Part shown: one piece after another, positions 53,295-63,015 of the stretch
Layout: each line of letters begins with the position of its first letter
Position numbering within the stretch: position 1 is the stretch's first letter
Origin: Pseudorhodoplanes sp050250235
Lineage (GTDB): Bacteria; Pseudomonadota; Alphaproteobacteria; Rhizobiales; Xanthobacteraceae
NCBI RefSeq assembly: GCF_050250235.1
Contig: NZ_JBFWPA010000006.1
Coordinates: forward strand, 1 to 64,000
DNA: 64,000 nt
Reading direction: 5' to 3'
Translations under genes and position numbers: made by a program
The notes under the pieces: generated by a model
Seen by the model: the letters and a program-made list of their open reading frames with translations, nothing else
Database searches by the model: none
What the model was told of the DNA's origin: nothing

Positions 53295-56237
53295 ATGGCA
53301 GGTCAGGCCACCACATGGTGCGGGCAGTCGGTCGAGCGTGTGGAAGACGCCGCGCTGCTGACCGGGCGCGGGCGCTTTATCGACGACCTCGGAGTGAGGC
53401 CCGGCACCCTGCATGCCGCCATCCTGCGTTCCCCGCATGCGCACGCCCGCATCAGGGCGATCCACACCGATGCTGCGCGGCGCGCGGAAGGCGTTGCCGC
53501 CATCCTCACCGGTGCGGAGATCACCGCCAATTCGGCGAGTCTTGTCGTCGGCGTGAAGGCCCCGATCGACTGCTGGCCGATCGCGGTCGATCGGGTGCGC
53601 TATGTCGGCGAGCCGGTTGCGGTCGCGATCGCTGAAAGCCGCTATCTCGCCGAGGACGCGCTCGATCTCGTCGAGGTCGATTACGACCCGCTGCCATGCG
53701 TGGTCGATCCGGTCGCAGCACTCGATCCGGCGCAACCGGTGCTTCATGAGGCCTTGCATACCAACCTCGTCAGCGAGCGCCGCTTCCGCTACGGCGATCC
53801 CGAGCAAGCCTTTGCGGACGCCGCGAACAAGGTTTCCGTCACCATCCGCTACCCGCGGAATTCGTGCACGCCGATCGAAACCTACGGCGTCGTCGCCGAA
53901 TACGATCCCGGCGAGGACGCGTATGACGTGACCGCCAATTTCATGGGCCCGTTCAGCCTGCACGCGGTGATGGCGCGCGCGCTGAAAGTCCCGGGCAACC
54001 GCTTCCGCCTGCGCACGCCGCCGGATTCCGGCGGCAGCTTCGGCGTCAAGCAGGGCGTGTTTCCCTATGTGGTCCTCATGGCGGTCGCGGCACGGCTCTG
54101 CGCACAACCGGTGAAGTGGGTCGAAGACCGGCTGGAGCACCTCACCGCATCGGTTTCTGCGACCAACCGCGTCACGACGCTGGACGCCGCGGTCGATGCC
54201 GACGGCCGGATCCGCGCGCTGGCATTCGATCAGATCGAGGATGTCGGGGCGCATATCCGGGCGCCAGAGCCTGCCACGCTTTACCGCATGCACGGCAACC
54301 TCACCGGTGCCTACGACATCCGCCACGTGTCGGTCCGCAATCGCGTGGTCGTGACCAACAAGACACCGACCGGGCTCAATCGCGGGTTCGGCGGCCCGCA
54401 GGTCTATTTCGCGCTCGAGCGGCTGATGCAGCGCATTGCGATCGAGCTTGGCCTCGACCCCATTGACGTGATCCGCAGAAATCTGATCCCGTCGGGCGCC
54501 TTTCCCTATCGCACCGCCAGCGGCGCCCTGCTCGATTCCGGCGATTATGTGCGGGCTTTCGAACAGGCTCTCGCCGAAGGCGGCTTCGCAGACTTGCGCC
54601 AGCGTCAGAAGGAGATGCGTGCGCAGGGCCGCATCTATGGCATCGGGCTGACGGCCGCTGTGGAGCCCAGCGTCTCCAACATGGGCTACATCACCACGGT
54701 CCTGACGCCCGAGGAGCGCCGCAAGGCCGGTCCCAAGAACGGTGCGCAAGCGACCGCGACGGTCTCGCTCGATCCACTCGGCGGCGTTTCGGTCCATGTC
54801 GCATCTGTGCCCCAAGGCCAGGGGCACCGGACCGTATTGTCGCAGATCGTCGCCGATTCGCTCGGTCTCAAGCCGTCCGATGTCCGCGTGGTCACCGACT
54901 TCGACAGTGCGCGGGATGCATGGTCGATCGCATCCGGCAACTACGCGAGCCGCTTCGCCGCGGCGGTCGGCGGCGCCACGCATCTTGCGGCGGAACAGAT
55001 CAAGGTCAAGCTCGCACGAAGCGCCGCCGCCCAGTTGAACGTGCCGGCCGGCGAGATCGAGTTCGCGCTGGGACGTGCACGCGCGCGCGGCAACCCGGAT
55101 AACGCAATCGCCTTTTCGCGCCTCGCCGCAGCAAGTCACTGGTCACCCGGTCTGATCCCGGAGGCTGACCAGGCGTTACGCGAAACCGCGTTCTGGACTC
55201 CGCCGGAACTGACCCCGCCGAACGAGGCCGACGAAATCAACTCGTCGCTGTGCCACGGCTTCATCTTTGATTTCTGTGGTGTCGAGATCGATCCGGTCAC
55301 CGGCGCGGTGCGGATCGACAAATACGTCACGATGCACGACTGCGGACGCATTCTTCATCCGGGGATGGTCGCAGGCCAGGTGACGGGGGGCTTCGCGCAT
55401 GCGGTCGGCGCGGCGCTCTACGAGGAATTTTCCTACGGACCGGACGGCGCCTTCCTGACCGGCACCTTCGCCGACTACCTCGTGCCGACCGCGATGGAAG
55501 TGCCGGCGCCCGTCATTCTGCATGTGGAGACGCCCTCCCCGTTCACGCCGCTCGGTACCAAGGGCGTCGGCGAAGGCAATTGCATGAGTACGCCGGTCTG
55601 CCTTGCCAATGCGGTGGCTGACGCCCTCCGGGTCGCACAGATCGACCTGCCGATGACACCAGTGAAGATCGCGGGCTATCTTCATGGTGCCGAAACGTCC
55701 ACGCGGCGCGCGCGCCCCCGCGACAACGCGCCCGCGGGCGCAGGCCGTGCGCTGCATGGTTCGGGCGAAGCAAGGATCGCCGTCGCACCCGAGGCCGCCT
55801 GGGACATGTTGCTCGACCCAAATACGCTCGCCACAATCATTCCCGGCTGTCACGGCGTCGAGCGGCTTTCCGACACGCATTTCCGTGCCGATGTGACGCT
55901 GGGCGTCGGCCCCGTCACCGGCCGCTACAAGGCCGATATCCGGCTCAGCGATCTGGTGCGTCCGCAATCGGTGACGCTCTCCGGTATCGTCGTTGGTGCA
56001 CTCGGCGATGCGCGCGGAACCGGCCGCATCCGTCTCGCGCCGACGCCGGATGACGGCACGATGCTGACCTACGATTATGACGCGGAAATCGGCGGCAAGG
56101 TCGCGTCCATAGGGGGCCGCCTGCTCGATGGCGCTGCGAGGATCGTGATCCAGAAATTCTTCGCAGCACTCGCCCGCAAATGCGGCGGCGGCGAAAAGCG
56201 CAGCCTGCTCGCACGCCTGTTCGGAGGCCGCGCATGA
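53295..56237 (+). CDS. Molybdenum hydroxylase large subunit fused to a C-terminal CoxG domain
   Basis: About 980 residues from ATG 53295 (RBS GGGGAA upstream; ATGs at 53238 and 53268 are alternatives). The first 800 or so residues are a CoxL/XdhB-type molybdopterin subunit: VEDAALLTGRGRFIDDLG, SPHAHARIRAI, DSGGSFGVKQG, LNRGFGGPQVYF, and LGTKGVGEGNCMS with the catalytic glutamate. The last 150 or so residues are a CoxG-like SRPBCC domain (GSGEARIAVAPEAAWDMLL, TIIPGCHGVERL). The other molybdenum hydroxylase in this window keeps CoxG as a separate gene. First gene of an operon with the FAD and FeS subunits, a CoA ligase and an enoyl-CoA hydratase. Confidence 0.88.
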   Translation: MAGQATTWCGQSVERVEDAALLTGRGRFIDDLGVRPGTLHAAILRSPHAHARIRAIHTDAARRAEGVAAILTGAEITANSASLVVGVKAPIDCWPIAVDRVRYVGEPVAVAIAESRYLAEDALDLVEVDYDPLPCVVDPVAALDPAQPVLHEALHTNLVSERRFRYGDPEQAFADAANKVSVTIRYPRNSCTPIETYGVVAEYDPGEDAYDVTANFMGPFSLHAVMARALKVPGNRFRLRTPPDSGGSFGVKQGVFPYVVLMAVAARLCAQPVKWVEDRLEHLTASVSATNRVTTLDAAVDADGRIRALAFDQIEDVGAHIRAPEPATLYRMHGNLTGAYDIRHVSVRNRVVVTNKTPTGLNRGFGGPQVYFALERLMQRIAIELGLDPIDVIRRNLIPSGAFPYRTASGALLDSGDYVRAFEQALAEGGFADLRQRQKEMRAQGRIYGIGLTAAVEPSVSNMGYITTVLTPEERRKAGPKNGAQATATVSLDPLGGVSVHVASVPQGQGHRTVLSQIVADSLGLKPSDVRVVTDFDSARDAWSIASGNYASRFAAAVGGATHLAAEQIKVKLARSAAAQLNVPAGEIEFALGRARARGNPDNAIAFSRLAAASHWSPGLIPEADQALRETAFWTPPELTPPNEADEINSSLCHGFIFDFCGVEIDPVTGAVRIDKYVTMHDCGRILHPGMVAGQVTGGFAHAVGAALYEEFSYGPDGAFLTGTFADYLVPTAMEVPAPVILHVETPSPFTPLGTKGVGEGNCMSTPVCLANAVADALRVAQIDLPMTPVKIAGYLHGAETSTRRARPRDNAPAGAGRALHGSGEARIAVAPEAAWDMLLDPNTLATIIPGCHGVERLSDTHFRADVTLGVGPVTGRYKADIRLSDLVRPQSVTLSGIVVGALGDARGTGRIRLAPTPDDGTMLTYDYDAEIGGKVASIGGRLLDGAARIVIQKFFAALARKCGGGEKRSLLARLFGGRA

Positions 56238-57061
56238 AGCCGGCCCGCTTCGACTATCTGCGCGCGCAGTCGCTGTCCGAAGTGCATGCGGCGCTGGCGC
56301 AAGACGGCAACGATGCGCGCGTCATGGCCGGCGGTCAGACTCTCCTGCCGATGCTGTCGATGCGACTGGCCAGACCGAAAGTGCTGATCGACATCATGCA
56401 TCTGCCCGAATTGCGGCAGGTTGCGGACCACGGCGATGCCATCCGGGTCGGAGCGGCGGTGCGTCAGGCCGAACTGCTTGAACGGCCGGACCTCGCACGC
56501 ACGGCGCCGCTGCTCGCAGCCGCGCTCCCCTTCGTCGGGCACGCCCAGACCCGCAGCCGCGGAACCGTCTGCGGATCGGTCGCGCATGCCGATCCGAGCG
56601 CCGAAATTCCGCTGATCCTCGTCGCGCTGGACGGAAGCATCGAACTCTCCACGCGCCGCAAGCGGCGCCATGTGAAGGCTGCGGATTTCTTTACCGGCAT
56701 GATGTCGACCGGGCGCGACGACGACGAACTGATTGAAGCCGTATCGTTTCCGAAAGCGCAGGGCAGCCACGGCTACGCTTTCGGCGAATTCGGGCGCCGT
56801 CATGGTGACTTTGCCATCGTCGCCTGTGCCACGGTCGCCTCCGCCAGCGGGACCCGGCTTGCCGTCGGCGGCGTCGCCGATCGCCCGACCGCGCGGGATT
56901 TCGGCACGCTCGAGGGTGGCGCACTCGACGATGCGCTGGACGACTTCGCCTTTGATCTTGACGCGCGAGACGATCTGCACGGGACCGCGCGCTATCGCCG
57001 CGAACTGGTGCGACGCATGGGACGCCAATCCATCGAGGAGGCTCGCCGATGCCTCGCCTGA
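56234..57061 (+). CDS. Molybdenum hydroxylase FAD subunit (second enzyme)
   Basis: 275-residue CoxM-type FAD subunit with AGGQTLLPMLSMRLARP and the second FAD motif reading TRSRGTVCGSVAHADPSAE. The ATG at 56234 overlaps the large-subunit stop (ATGA). It lacks the 4Fe-4S insertion of 4-hydroxybenzoyl-CoA reductase. It overlaps the FeS subunit gene by 13 bases. Confidence 0.9.
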   Translation: MKPARFDYLRAQSLSEVHAALAQDGNDARVMAGGQTLLPMLSMRLARPKVLIDIMHLPELRQVADHGDAIRVGAAVRQAELLERPDLARTAPLLAAALPFVGHAQTRSRGTVCGSVAHADPSAEIPLILVALDGSIELSTRRKRRHVKAADFFTGMMSTGRDDDELIEAVSFPKAQGSHGYAFGEFGRRHGDFAIVACATVASASGTRLAVGGVADRPTARDFGTLEGGALDDALDDFAFDLDARDDLHGTARYRRELVRRMGRQSIEEARRCLA

Positions 57062-57558
57062 GCGCCGACAGGCGCCATCGCATTCGCCTCCGCGTCAATG
57101 GACGCCCGCGCGAGGCCGAGGCAGAGCCGCGAATGCTGCTGACCGATCTGTTGCGTCACGAACTCGGCCTTACCGGCACCCATGTCGGTTGCGAGCATGG
57201 CGTCTGCGGCGCCTGCACCATCCAGATCGACGGTGTACCGGCGCGCGCCTGCCTGACCCTCGCGGTGCAGGCCGACGGCGCAGACATCCGCACCGTGGAA
57301 TCGCTCGAGCCCGCGCCCGGCCGCCTGTCCGTGCTGCAGGACGCATTCCGCCGGCACCACGCGTTGCAATGCGGCTTCTGTACTGCGGGCATCCTGATGT
57401 CGCTTGACCACCTGTTGCGCCGTGATCCCGATCCGTCGGAAGACGACCTGCGCGAATTTCTTGGCGGCCATCTCTGTCGCTGCACCGGCTATGTCCCGAT
57501 CATTGCCGCTGCATTGGATGCGGCAAAGGGACTGCGGGAGGAACAACCCGATGCTTGA
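57049..57558 (+). CDS. Molybdenum hydroxylase 2Fe-2S subunit (second enzyme)
   Basis: 169-residue small subunit with both iron-sulfur motifs: CEHGVCGACTIQIDG in the N-terminal domain and CGFCTAG with CRCTGY in the C-terminal domain. The N-terminus is about ten basic residues longer than usual (MPRLSADRRHRIRLRVNGR). Completes the three-subunit enzyme; overlaps the ligase gene by eight bases. Confidence 0.92.
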   Translation: MPRLSADRRHRIRLRVNGRPREAEAEPRMLLTDLLRHELGLTGTHVGCEHGVCGACTIQIDGVPARACLTLAVQADGADIRTVESLEPAPGRLSVLQDAFRRHHALQCGFCTAGILMSLDHLLRRDPDPSEDDLREFLGGHLCRCTGYVPIIAAALDAAKGLREEQPDA

Positions 57559-59101
57559 CCTCGGAACCAGCTTTCTCGCGAGCGTCGAACGCAAGCCCGA
57601 TGCGCTTGCGCTGGTCGATGGCCCGGTCCGCCTGACCTACGCGCAGACCTACGAGCGGATATCGGCGATCGTGGACGGCTTCGACGAACTCGGCCTGATG
57701 CCGGGCGATCATCTCGTGACCGTGCTGCAGAACCGGGTCGAGGCGGCACTGATCCATTGGGCCTGCCAGTTCGCGGGCATCGTCATCACGCCGCTGAACT
57801 GGCGCGCGAAGGCCGACGAGATCGATTACGGGGTCGAGAATTCCGAGGCCAAGGCCATCGTTTTCGAGGATGTTTCGGCGGCCGAAACCCGTTCGTCGCA
57901 CCAGGCACAGTTGCGCCGGCGGATCGCGATCGACACGGCGCGGCAGGGCGAGGTCGCCTTCGACTCGCTTGCGAACCGCAAGGCCAAGGCCGCCGATCCC
58001 CGGGTGTCGGCGGATGCCTGGTCGGTCATGCTCTATACGTCGGGCACCACCGCGCGACCGAAAGGCGTGCCCCGCCGTCAGCGCGCCGAACGAGCCGCCG
58101 CCATCGCCCATGTCGCTCAGAATCTTTACGCCTCCGGAGAATGCACGCTCGGCGTGATGCCGCTCTATCACACCATGGGGGTTCGCTCCCTGCTCGCCAT
58201 GTCGATGATCAACGGCGCATTCGTGTGCCTGCCGAGATTTGACGTTGCACAGGCCTTGCGGCTGATCGAGGCCGAGAAGGTGACCAATCTCTATCTGGTT
58301 CCGACGCTCTATCATGATCTCATCCACAATGAGGGATTTGCCCGCGCCGACGTTTCCTCGGTGCGCAAGCTTGGTTTTGCCGGCGCACCGATGACCGATG
58401 GCCTCCTGAAGGAACTGAGTGCGGCGTTCAAGCCTGACCTGTTCGTCAACCATTACGGATCGTCGGAGGTCTACACCTTCACCATCGATCAGAATGCGCC
58501 GGCCAAGCCGGGCTCCGCCGGGCGCGCCGGCATCAACCAGCGCATCCGCGTCGTGAAGCTCGGTGCCGGCTCGCCCGAACATCTCGCCGAGCCCCATGAG
58601 GAAGGCGAGATCATCGCGCATCTGCTGGGCGATGAATCGTTCGAGGGTTATTGGCGGCGGCCGGACGCGGACATCAAGGCGCTGCGAAAGGGCTGGTATT
58701 TCACCGGCGACACCGGGTTTTTCGATCACGAGGGCGACCTGTTCGTCACCGGCCGCGTCGACGACATGATCATCACCGGTGGCGAGAATGTCTCGCCGGT
58801 CGAGATCGAGAGCTGCCTGTCGCTGCACCCGGCGGTATCCGAAGTCGCGGTCGCGGGCCTTCCCGACGAACGCTGGGGGCAGATCGTCGCGGCCTTCATC
58901 AAGCGCCGCTCCGCCGTGCAGGACGCAGAACTCGATCAGCTCTGCCGGACCTCCGGACTTGCCAATTTCAAGCGCCCGCGCCGCTACATCTTCGTCAACG
59001 AGATTCCAAAATCGCCGGTCGGAAAGCTCCTGCGCCGCAAGCTGATCGCGGGCGAGTTCGAGACCGAAGGCGGAACTCCGGCAAAAGGCAATGCAGCATG
59101 A
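57551..59101 (+). CDS. Acyl-CoA ligase (AMP-forming)
   Basis: 516-residue ANL superfamily enzyme. The P-loop region is MLYTSGTTARPKGVP, the adenylate motifs are NHYGSSEVYTF and WYFTGDTGFFDHEGDLFVTGRVDDMI, and the C-terminal catalytic lysine region is SPVGKLLRRK. It activates a carboxylic acid to its CoA thioester. Overlaps with the FeS subunit and the enoyl-CoA hydratase show tight coupling, so the acid is probably the substrate or product of the molybdenum hydroxylase. It resembles aromatic and cyclic acid ligases in size, but the substrate cannot be read. Confidence 0.9.
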   Translation: MLDLGTSFLASVERKPDALALVDGPVRLTYAQTYERISAIVDGFDELGLMPGDHLVTVLQNRVEAALIHWACQFAGIVITPLNWRAKADEIDYGVENSEAKAIVFEDVSAAETRSSHQAQLRRRIAIDTARQGEVAFDSLANRKAKAADPRVSADAWSVMLYTSGTTARPKGVPRRQRAERAAAIAHVAQNLYASGECTLGVMPLYHTMGVRSLLAMSMINGAFVCLPRFDVAQALRLIEAEKVTNLYLVPTLYHDLIHNEGFARADVSSVRKLGFAGAPMTDGLLKELSAAFKPDLFVNHYGSSEVYTFTIDQNAPAKPGSAGRAGINQRIRVVKLGAGSPEHLAEPHEEGEIIAHLLGDESFEGYWRRPDADIKALRKGWYFTGDTGFFDHEGDLFVTGRVDDMIITGGENVSPVEIESCLSLHPAVSEVAVAGLPDERWGQIVAAFIKRRSAVQDAELDQLCRTSGLANFKRPRRYIFVNEIPKSPVGKLLRRKLIAGEFETEGGTPAKGNAA

Positions 59102-59901
59102 CGGTCCTGACGTTTTCCGACCCGCGTCTTTCGGCGCTGAACGGCTTCCGGGTTGAATTGACGCCCGAGAAGCAGCGCGCCGACGTGATCCTGCACCGGC
59201 CGCCGCTCAACGTCATCGAAATGCCGCAGCGCGACCAGTTGCGGCTGGTTTTCGAGGCGCTCGATGAGGACGAGCGGGTGCGGGTGATCGTGCTGCGCGC
59301 GATCGGCGAACACTTTTCCAGCGGCGGCAACATCAAGGGCTTCATGGAAGCCTCACCCGAGCATGTCTCGAAGCTCGCCTGGAATATCGCCGCGCCCGCG
59401 CGCTGCTCGAAACCGGTGATCGTGGCCAATCGCGGCTATTGCTTCGGGGTCGGGTTCGAAATCTCGCTGGCCTGCGATTTCCGCCTGGTGTCGGAGACCT
59501 GTCTCTACGCGCTCCCGGAACAGAAGCTCGGTCAGATTCCCGGCTCCGGCGGCTCGGCACGGCTGCAGAAGATCGTCGGCATCACGCGCACCAAGGACAT
59601 CGTGATGCGTTCGAAGCGCATCCCCGGCCGTCAGGCACTCGACTGGGGAATCGCAACCGAATGCGTGCCGGACGACAGGCTCGAAGCGGCCACGGACGCG
59701 CTGGTCGACGAACTTCTTTCGTTCTCGCCGATCGCCCAGCGGACGGCCAAGAAACTGCTCAACGATACCGAAGACTCGACGCTGTCCATCGCGATCGAGC
59801 TGGAAGGCCATTGCTACAGCCGCCTGCGGCAATCCGACGACTTCAAGGAGGGCGTCGAGGCGTTTCACGGCAAGCGCGCTGCGCAATTCAGGGGAAACTG
59901 A
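59098..59901 (+). CDS. Enoyl-CoA hydratase/isomerase family protein
   Basis: 267-residue crotonase-fold protein. The oxyanion-hole segments are FSSGGNIKGF and NRGYCFGVGFEISLACDFR, and the substrate-side region reads LPEQKLGQIPGSGGSARLQKIVG with a possible catalytic glutamate in PEQKLG. The ATG at 59098 overlaps the ligase stop (ATGA). It likely hydrates or isomerises the CoA thioester made by the ligase. Confidence 0.88.
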   Translation: MTVLTFSDPRLSALNGFRVELTPEKQRADVILHRPPLNVIEMPQRDQLRLVFEALDEDERVRVIVLRAIGEHFSSGGNIKGFMEASPEHVSKLAWNIAAPARCSKPVIVANRGYCFGVGFEISLACDFRLVSETCLYALPEQKLGQIPGSGGSARLQKIVGITRTKDIVMRSKRIPGRQALDWGIATECVPDDRLEAATDALVDELLSFSPIAQRTAKKLLNDTEDSTLSIAIELEGHCYSRLRQSDDFKEGVEAFHGKRAAQFRGN

Positions 59902-59933
59902 CGCGGGCAAACCGCCAACCAAGGAGGAATGAA

Positions 59934-61106
59934 ATGACCAGATTAATGACGCTGAGCATCGCGGCCCTGTTGTCCACCACCGCGCTATGTGCCGCGCAGG
60001 GCAAGGACCCGATCAAGATCGGGGTGGTAACGCCGCTGAGCGGCACCTATGCCGGCATCGGTCAGCAGGTGAAATGGGGTCTCGAGCTTGCAACCCAGGA
60101 GGTCAACGCCGGCGGCGGCATCATGGGCCGGCCGATCGAACTGATCTTCGAGGACGAGGAGGCCAACCCGGCCGTCGCGGTCCAGAAGGCGGACAAGCTG
60201 TTCCAGGTCAACAAGGTCGACTTTCTCACCGGCACCGTGAATTCCGGCTCGACGCTGGCGGTCGGCCAGGTTGCCGAACGCGCCGGCAAGCTGATGGCCA
60301 CCACCGTCTCCTTCGCCGACTCGATCACCGGTGATCGCTGCTCACCCAACGTCTATCGCGTCAACGCCCGCGCCGGTCAGCAATCGGCAGCGCTCGCGGT
60401 GTGGCTGTCGAAGGACAAGCCGAAGGCGAAGGTGTTCTATCTCGGACCCGACTACGAGATGGGCCGCTCAACCGTCGCAGCCTTCAAGTCCAGCGCGGAG
60501 AAGGTCGGCGCCGAGACCGGCGGCGAGGTATTCGCGCCGCTCGACTCCAAGGACTACACCCAGTATTTCGGCCAGCTCCGGGCCGCCCGCCCGCAGGTGC
60601 TCTATACCTCGGTCGCAGGCAACGACACCGTTCGCCTGTTCACCCAGCTCGCCGAATTCGGCCTGCTCAACAACCTGACCGTGGTCGGCGCGTCCGGGAC
60701 GGTCACGGCACAGAATATCGGCGCGATCGGAAAGGCCGCCGAAGGCTTCGTCACCGGCGTCGGCTACTCGGCCGAGATCGACACTCCGGAAAACAAGAAA
60801 TTCGTGGCCGCGTTCCGTGCCGCCAACAAGACCGACCCCGACCTCTACGGTGCCGATTCCTACGGGCTGATCTATGCCTACAAGGCCGCGGTCGAGAAAG
60901 CCAAGTCCACCGACACCGACAAGGTGCGCGCGGCCTTCAGCGACCTGAAATGGTCGACGCCGCAAGGCGAGAAGACCTTGCGCGCCGGCGATCATCAGGC
61001 GGTGCAGACGATGTATGTCGTGCGCGTCACGAACGGCAAATTCCAGATCACCGGTCAGGTGAAGGGTGAAGATGCCGTCGGCCCCGACAATTGCAAGCGC
61101 TTCTGA
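59934..61106 (+). CDS. ABC transporter substrate-binding protein, Liv type (third set)
   Basis: 390-residue Peripla_BP_6 binding protein. A perfect AAGGAGGAA lies upstream of ATG 59934. The signal peptide ends near ALCAAQG and the mature part begins DPIKIGVVTPLSGTYAGIGQQVKWG. It resembles receptors for aromatic acids and amides. It follows the catabolic genes after 32 bases and precedes livHMGF, so it probably brings in the acid activated by the ligase. Confidence 0.92.
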   Translation: MTRLMTLSIAALLSTTALCAAQGKDPIKIGVVTPLSGTYAGIGQQVKWGLELATQEVNAGGGIMGRPIELIFEDEEANPAVAVQKADKLFQVNKVDFLTGTVNSGSTLAVGQVAERAGKLMATTVSFADSITGDRCSPNVYRVNARAGQQSAALAVWLSKDKPKAKVFYLGPDYEMGRSTVAAFKSSAEKVGAETGGEVFAPLDSKDYTQYFGQLRAARPQVLYTSVAGNDTVRLFTQLAEFGLLNNLTVVGASGTVTAQNIGAIGKAAEGFVTGVGYSAEIDTPENKKFVAAFRAANKTDPDLYGADSYGLIYAYKAAVEKAKSTDTDKVRAAFSDLKWSTPQGEKTLRAGDHQAVQTMYVVRVTNGKFQITGQVKGEDAVGPDNCKRF

Positions 61107-61139
61107 ACGATACAGGACACGCACGCGCGAGGACCGGTG

Positions 61140-62033
61140 ATGGCTGGGGTGATGGACTATTTTCAGTTCGTTCTGGCTCCCCAGATCGTCATCGGCCTCG
61201 TGCTCGGCGTCGCCGTGATCCTGGTTGCGCTCGGCCTGACGATTATTTTCGGGCTGCTCGATGTGATCAACATGTCGCACGGCGAGTTCTATGCGCTCGG
61301 TGCGTTTATCGGTGTTTCGCTGGCATCGCTCGGGGTGCCGTTCTGGCTGCTCCTGATTCTGGTGCCGGCCCTGATGCTGCCCATCGGCTATCTGGTCGAA
61401 CGTGTGCTGATACAGCGCGTGTTTCACAGTCCGGACCGCCATGTCGCGACGTTGCTCCTGACGTTCGGCTTTGCGCTGGTGCTCGAAGACGTATTCCGGC
61501 TGATCTGGGGTCCCAATCCGCTGCGTCCCGAAACGCCGATCCGCGGCGCGATCGAACTGGGCGGAATTTTTCTGCCGCTCTATCGCGTATTCATGATCGT
61601 GGTCGGCGCCTTGATCATCATCGGTACGGCGCTCGTGGTCTATCGTACGCGCATCGGTGCGATGGTGCGGGCGGCGGCCTTCGATCGCGACATGGCGGCT
61701 TCGCTCGGGGTGCCGGTGCAGTGGGTCTATGCCGGCGCCTTCGCGTTCGGCGTTTCGCTCGCAGCCCTCGCCGGTGTGCTGCTGGCGCCGATCTATTCGG
61801 TCTTCCCGACCATGGGGCGCGATTTCATTCTCATGGCCTTCACCGTGGTGATCGTCGGAGGCATGGGCTCGATCGCCGGCGCGGTCGTCGCCGGCCTGTT
61901 CCTGACACAGGTCCAGGCCATCGCCTCGCTCTATATCTCGCCGGTCTGGACCGATCCGATCGTGTTCGGGATCATGGTCATCATGCTGATGGTGCGGCCG
62001 CAGGGTCTGTTTGGGCGGCTCGGGCATGCGTGA
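61140..62033 (+). CDS. livH: Branched-chain amino acid type ABC transporter permease LivH (third set)
   Basis: 297-residue LivH-family permease with LGLTIIFGLLDVINMSHGEFYALGAF near the N-terminus and VIVGGMGSIAGAVVAGLFL near the C-terminus. ATG 61140 has GAGG seven to ten bases ahead; GTG 61137 and ATG 61152 are in frame alternatives. It overlaps livM by eight bases. Confidence 0.92.
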   Translation: MAGVMDYFQFVLAPQIVIGLVLGVAVILVALGLTIIFGLLDVINMSHGEFYALGAFIGVSLASLGVPFWLLLILVPALMLPIGYLVERVLIQRVFHSPDRHVATLLLTFGFALVLEDVFRLIWGPNPLRPETPIRGAIELGGIFLPLYRVFMIVVGALIIIGTALVVYRTRIGAMVRAAAFDRDMAASLGVPVQWVYAGAFAFGVSLAALAGVLLAPIYSVFPTMGRDFILMAFTVVIVGGMGSIAGAVVAGLFLTQVQAIASLYISPVWTDPIVFGIMVIMLMVRPQGLFGRLGHA

Positions 62034-63015
62034 TGCGCTCACCACCTCGATGCGCGCGAGCCACCTGCTCGCGTTCGCGCTGGTTGTCTTCGCACTGGTC
62101 GCCGCCGCGATCGGGGTTGCGATGGACGACACGTTCTATCTGCGCCTTGGCACCGAAGCGCTGATCTTTGCCGGCCTCGCGCTCTCCGTCGACATCCTGC
62201 TCGGCTATACGGGACTTCTCTCGCTGGGGCAGGCACTCTATTTCGGCCTTGGCGCGTATATCTCGGCGCTGGTCCTGATGCAGATGCCCTCGTTCTGGGC
62301 CGCGATCGGTGTCGCGATCACGGCCGGCGCGTTTCTCGGCCTGCTAGGCGGCCTTATCGCCATTCGCGTGCGCGGCGTCTATTTCGCGCTCATCACCTTT
62401 GGCATGGCTCAGGTCATTGCCAAGGTGATCTACAATACCCGCGCCATCGGGGCCTCCGACGGCATGACCGGCGTGCCGGTGATCGAGATCAATCTCGGCA
62501 TCGCCTCGGTTTCGAGTGCCTCGCCCGCCGGCTTTTTCCTGGTCGTGCTCACGGTCACGATGCTGCTCTATGCCGCCGCGGCCTATCTGCTCGATACGCC
62601 GTTCGGCCGCCTGCTGATCGCCATCAAGACCAATGACCGCCGCGTACCGTTCCTCGGCTTTCGGACCGCTTCGCTGCGGCTCAGCTCGTATGTGCTCGCC
62701 GCTACGATCGCGACCGTATCCGGGGCGCTGTATCCGATGCTGCGCGGCTTCGTGTCCCCGGAATTGCTGTTCTTTTCGACCTCGGGCAATGCCGTCATCA
62801 CCGTCATCCTTGGCGGCGTCGGCACCCTGGTCGGCGCGCTCTATGGCAGCGTTCTGCTGACCGTGCTGAAATCCGTGATCGGAAGCTGGACCGAGCACCA
62901 CCTGATCGTGATCGGCATCCTGTTCATGTGTGCGGTGATCTTCCTGCCGCAGGGCCTGATGGGGGTAATTCGGCCCTTCATCGCGAAGCGGCTCGGACGC
63001 GGCGGCCCGCCATGA
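62026..63015 (+). CDS. livM: Branched-chain amino acid type ABC transporter permease LivM (third set)
   Basis: 329-residue LivM-family permease: LLGYTGLLSLGQALYFGLGAY near residue 65 and the coupling segment AIKTNDRRVPFLGF. The start at ATG 62026 overlaps the end of livH; an earlier in-frame start at 62011 is less likely. The stop overlaps the livG ATG. Confidence 0.92.
   Translation: MRDALTTSMRASHLLAFALVVFALVAAAIGVAMDDTFYLRLGTEALIFAGLALSVDILLGYTGLLSLGQALYFGLGAYISALVLMQMPSFWAAIGVAITAGAFLGLLGGLIAIRVRGVYFALITFGMAQVIAKVIYNTRAIGASDGMTGVPVIEINLGIASVSSASPAGFFLVVLTVTMLLYAAAAYLLDTPFGRLLIAIKTNDRRVPFLGFRTASLRLSSYVLAATIATVSGALYPMLRGFVSPELLFFSTSGNAVITVILGGVGTLVGALYGSVLLTVLKSVIGSWTEHHLIVIGILFMCAVIFLPQGLMGVIRPFIAKRLGRGGPP

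Noticed and set aside
53295..57558. 4-hydroxybenzoyl-CoA reductase
   Set aside because: The operon has a CoA ligase and three suitable subunits, but the FAD subunit lacks the 4Fe-4S insertion that this reductase needs.
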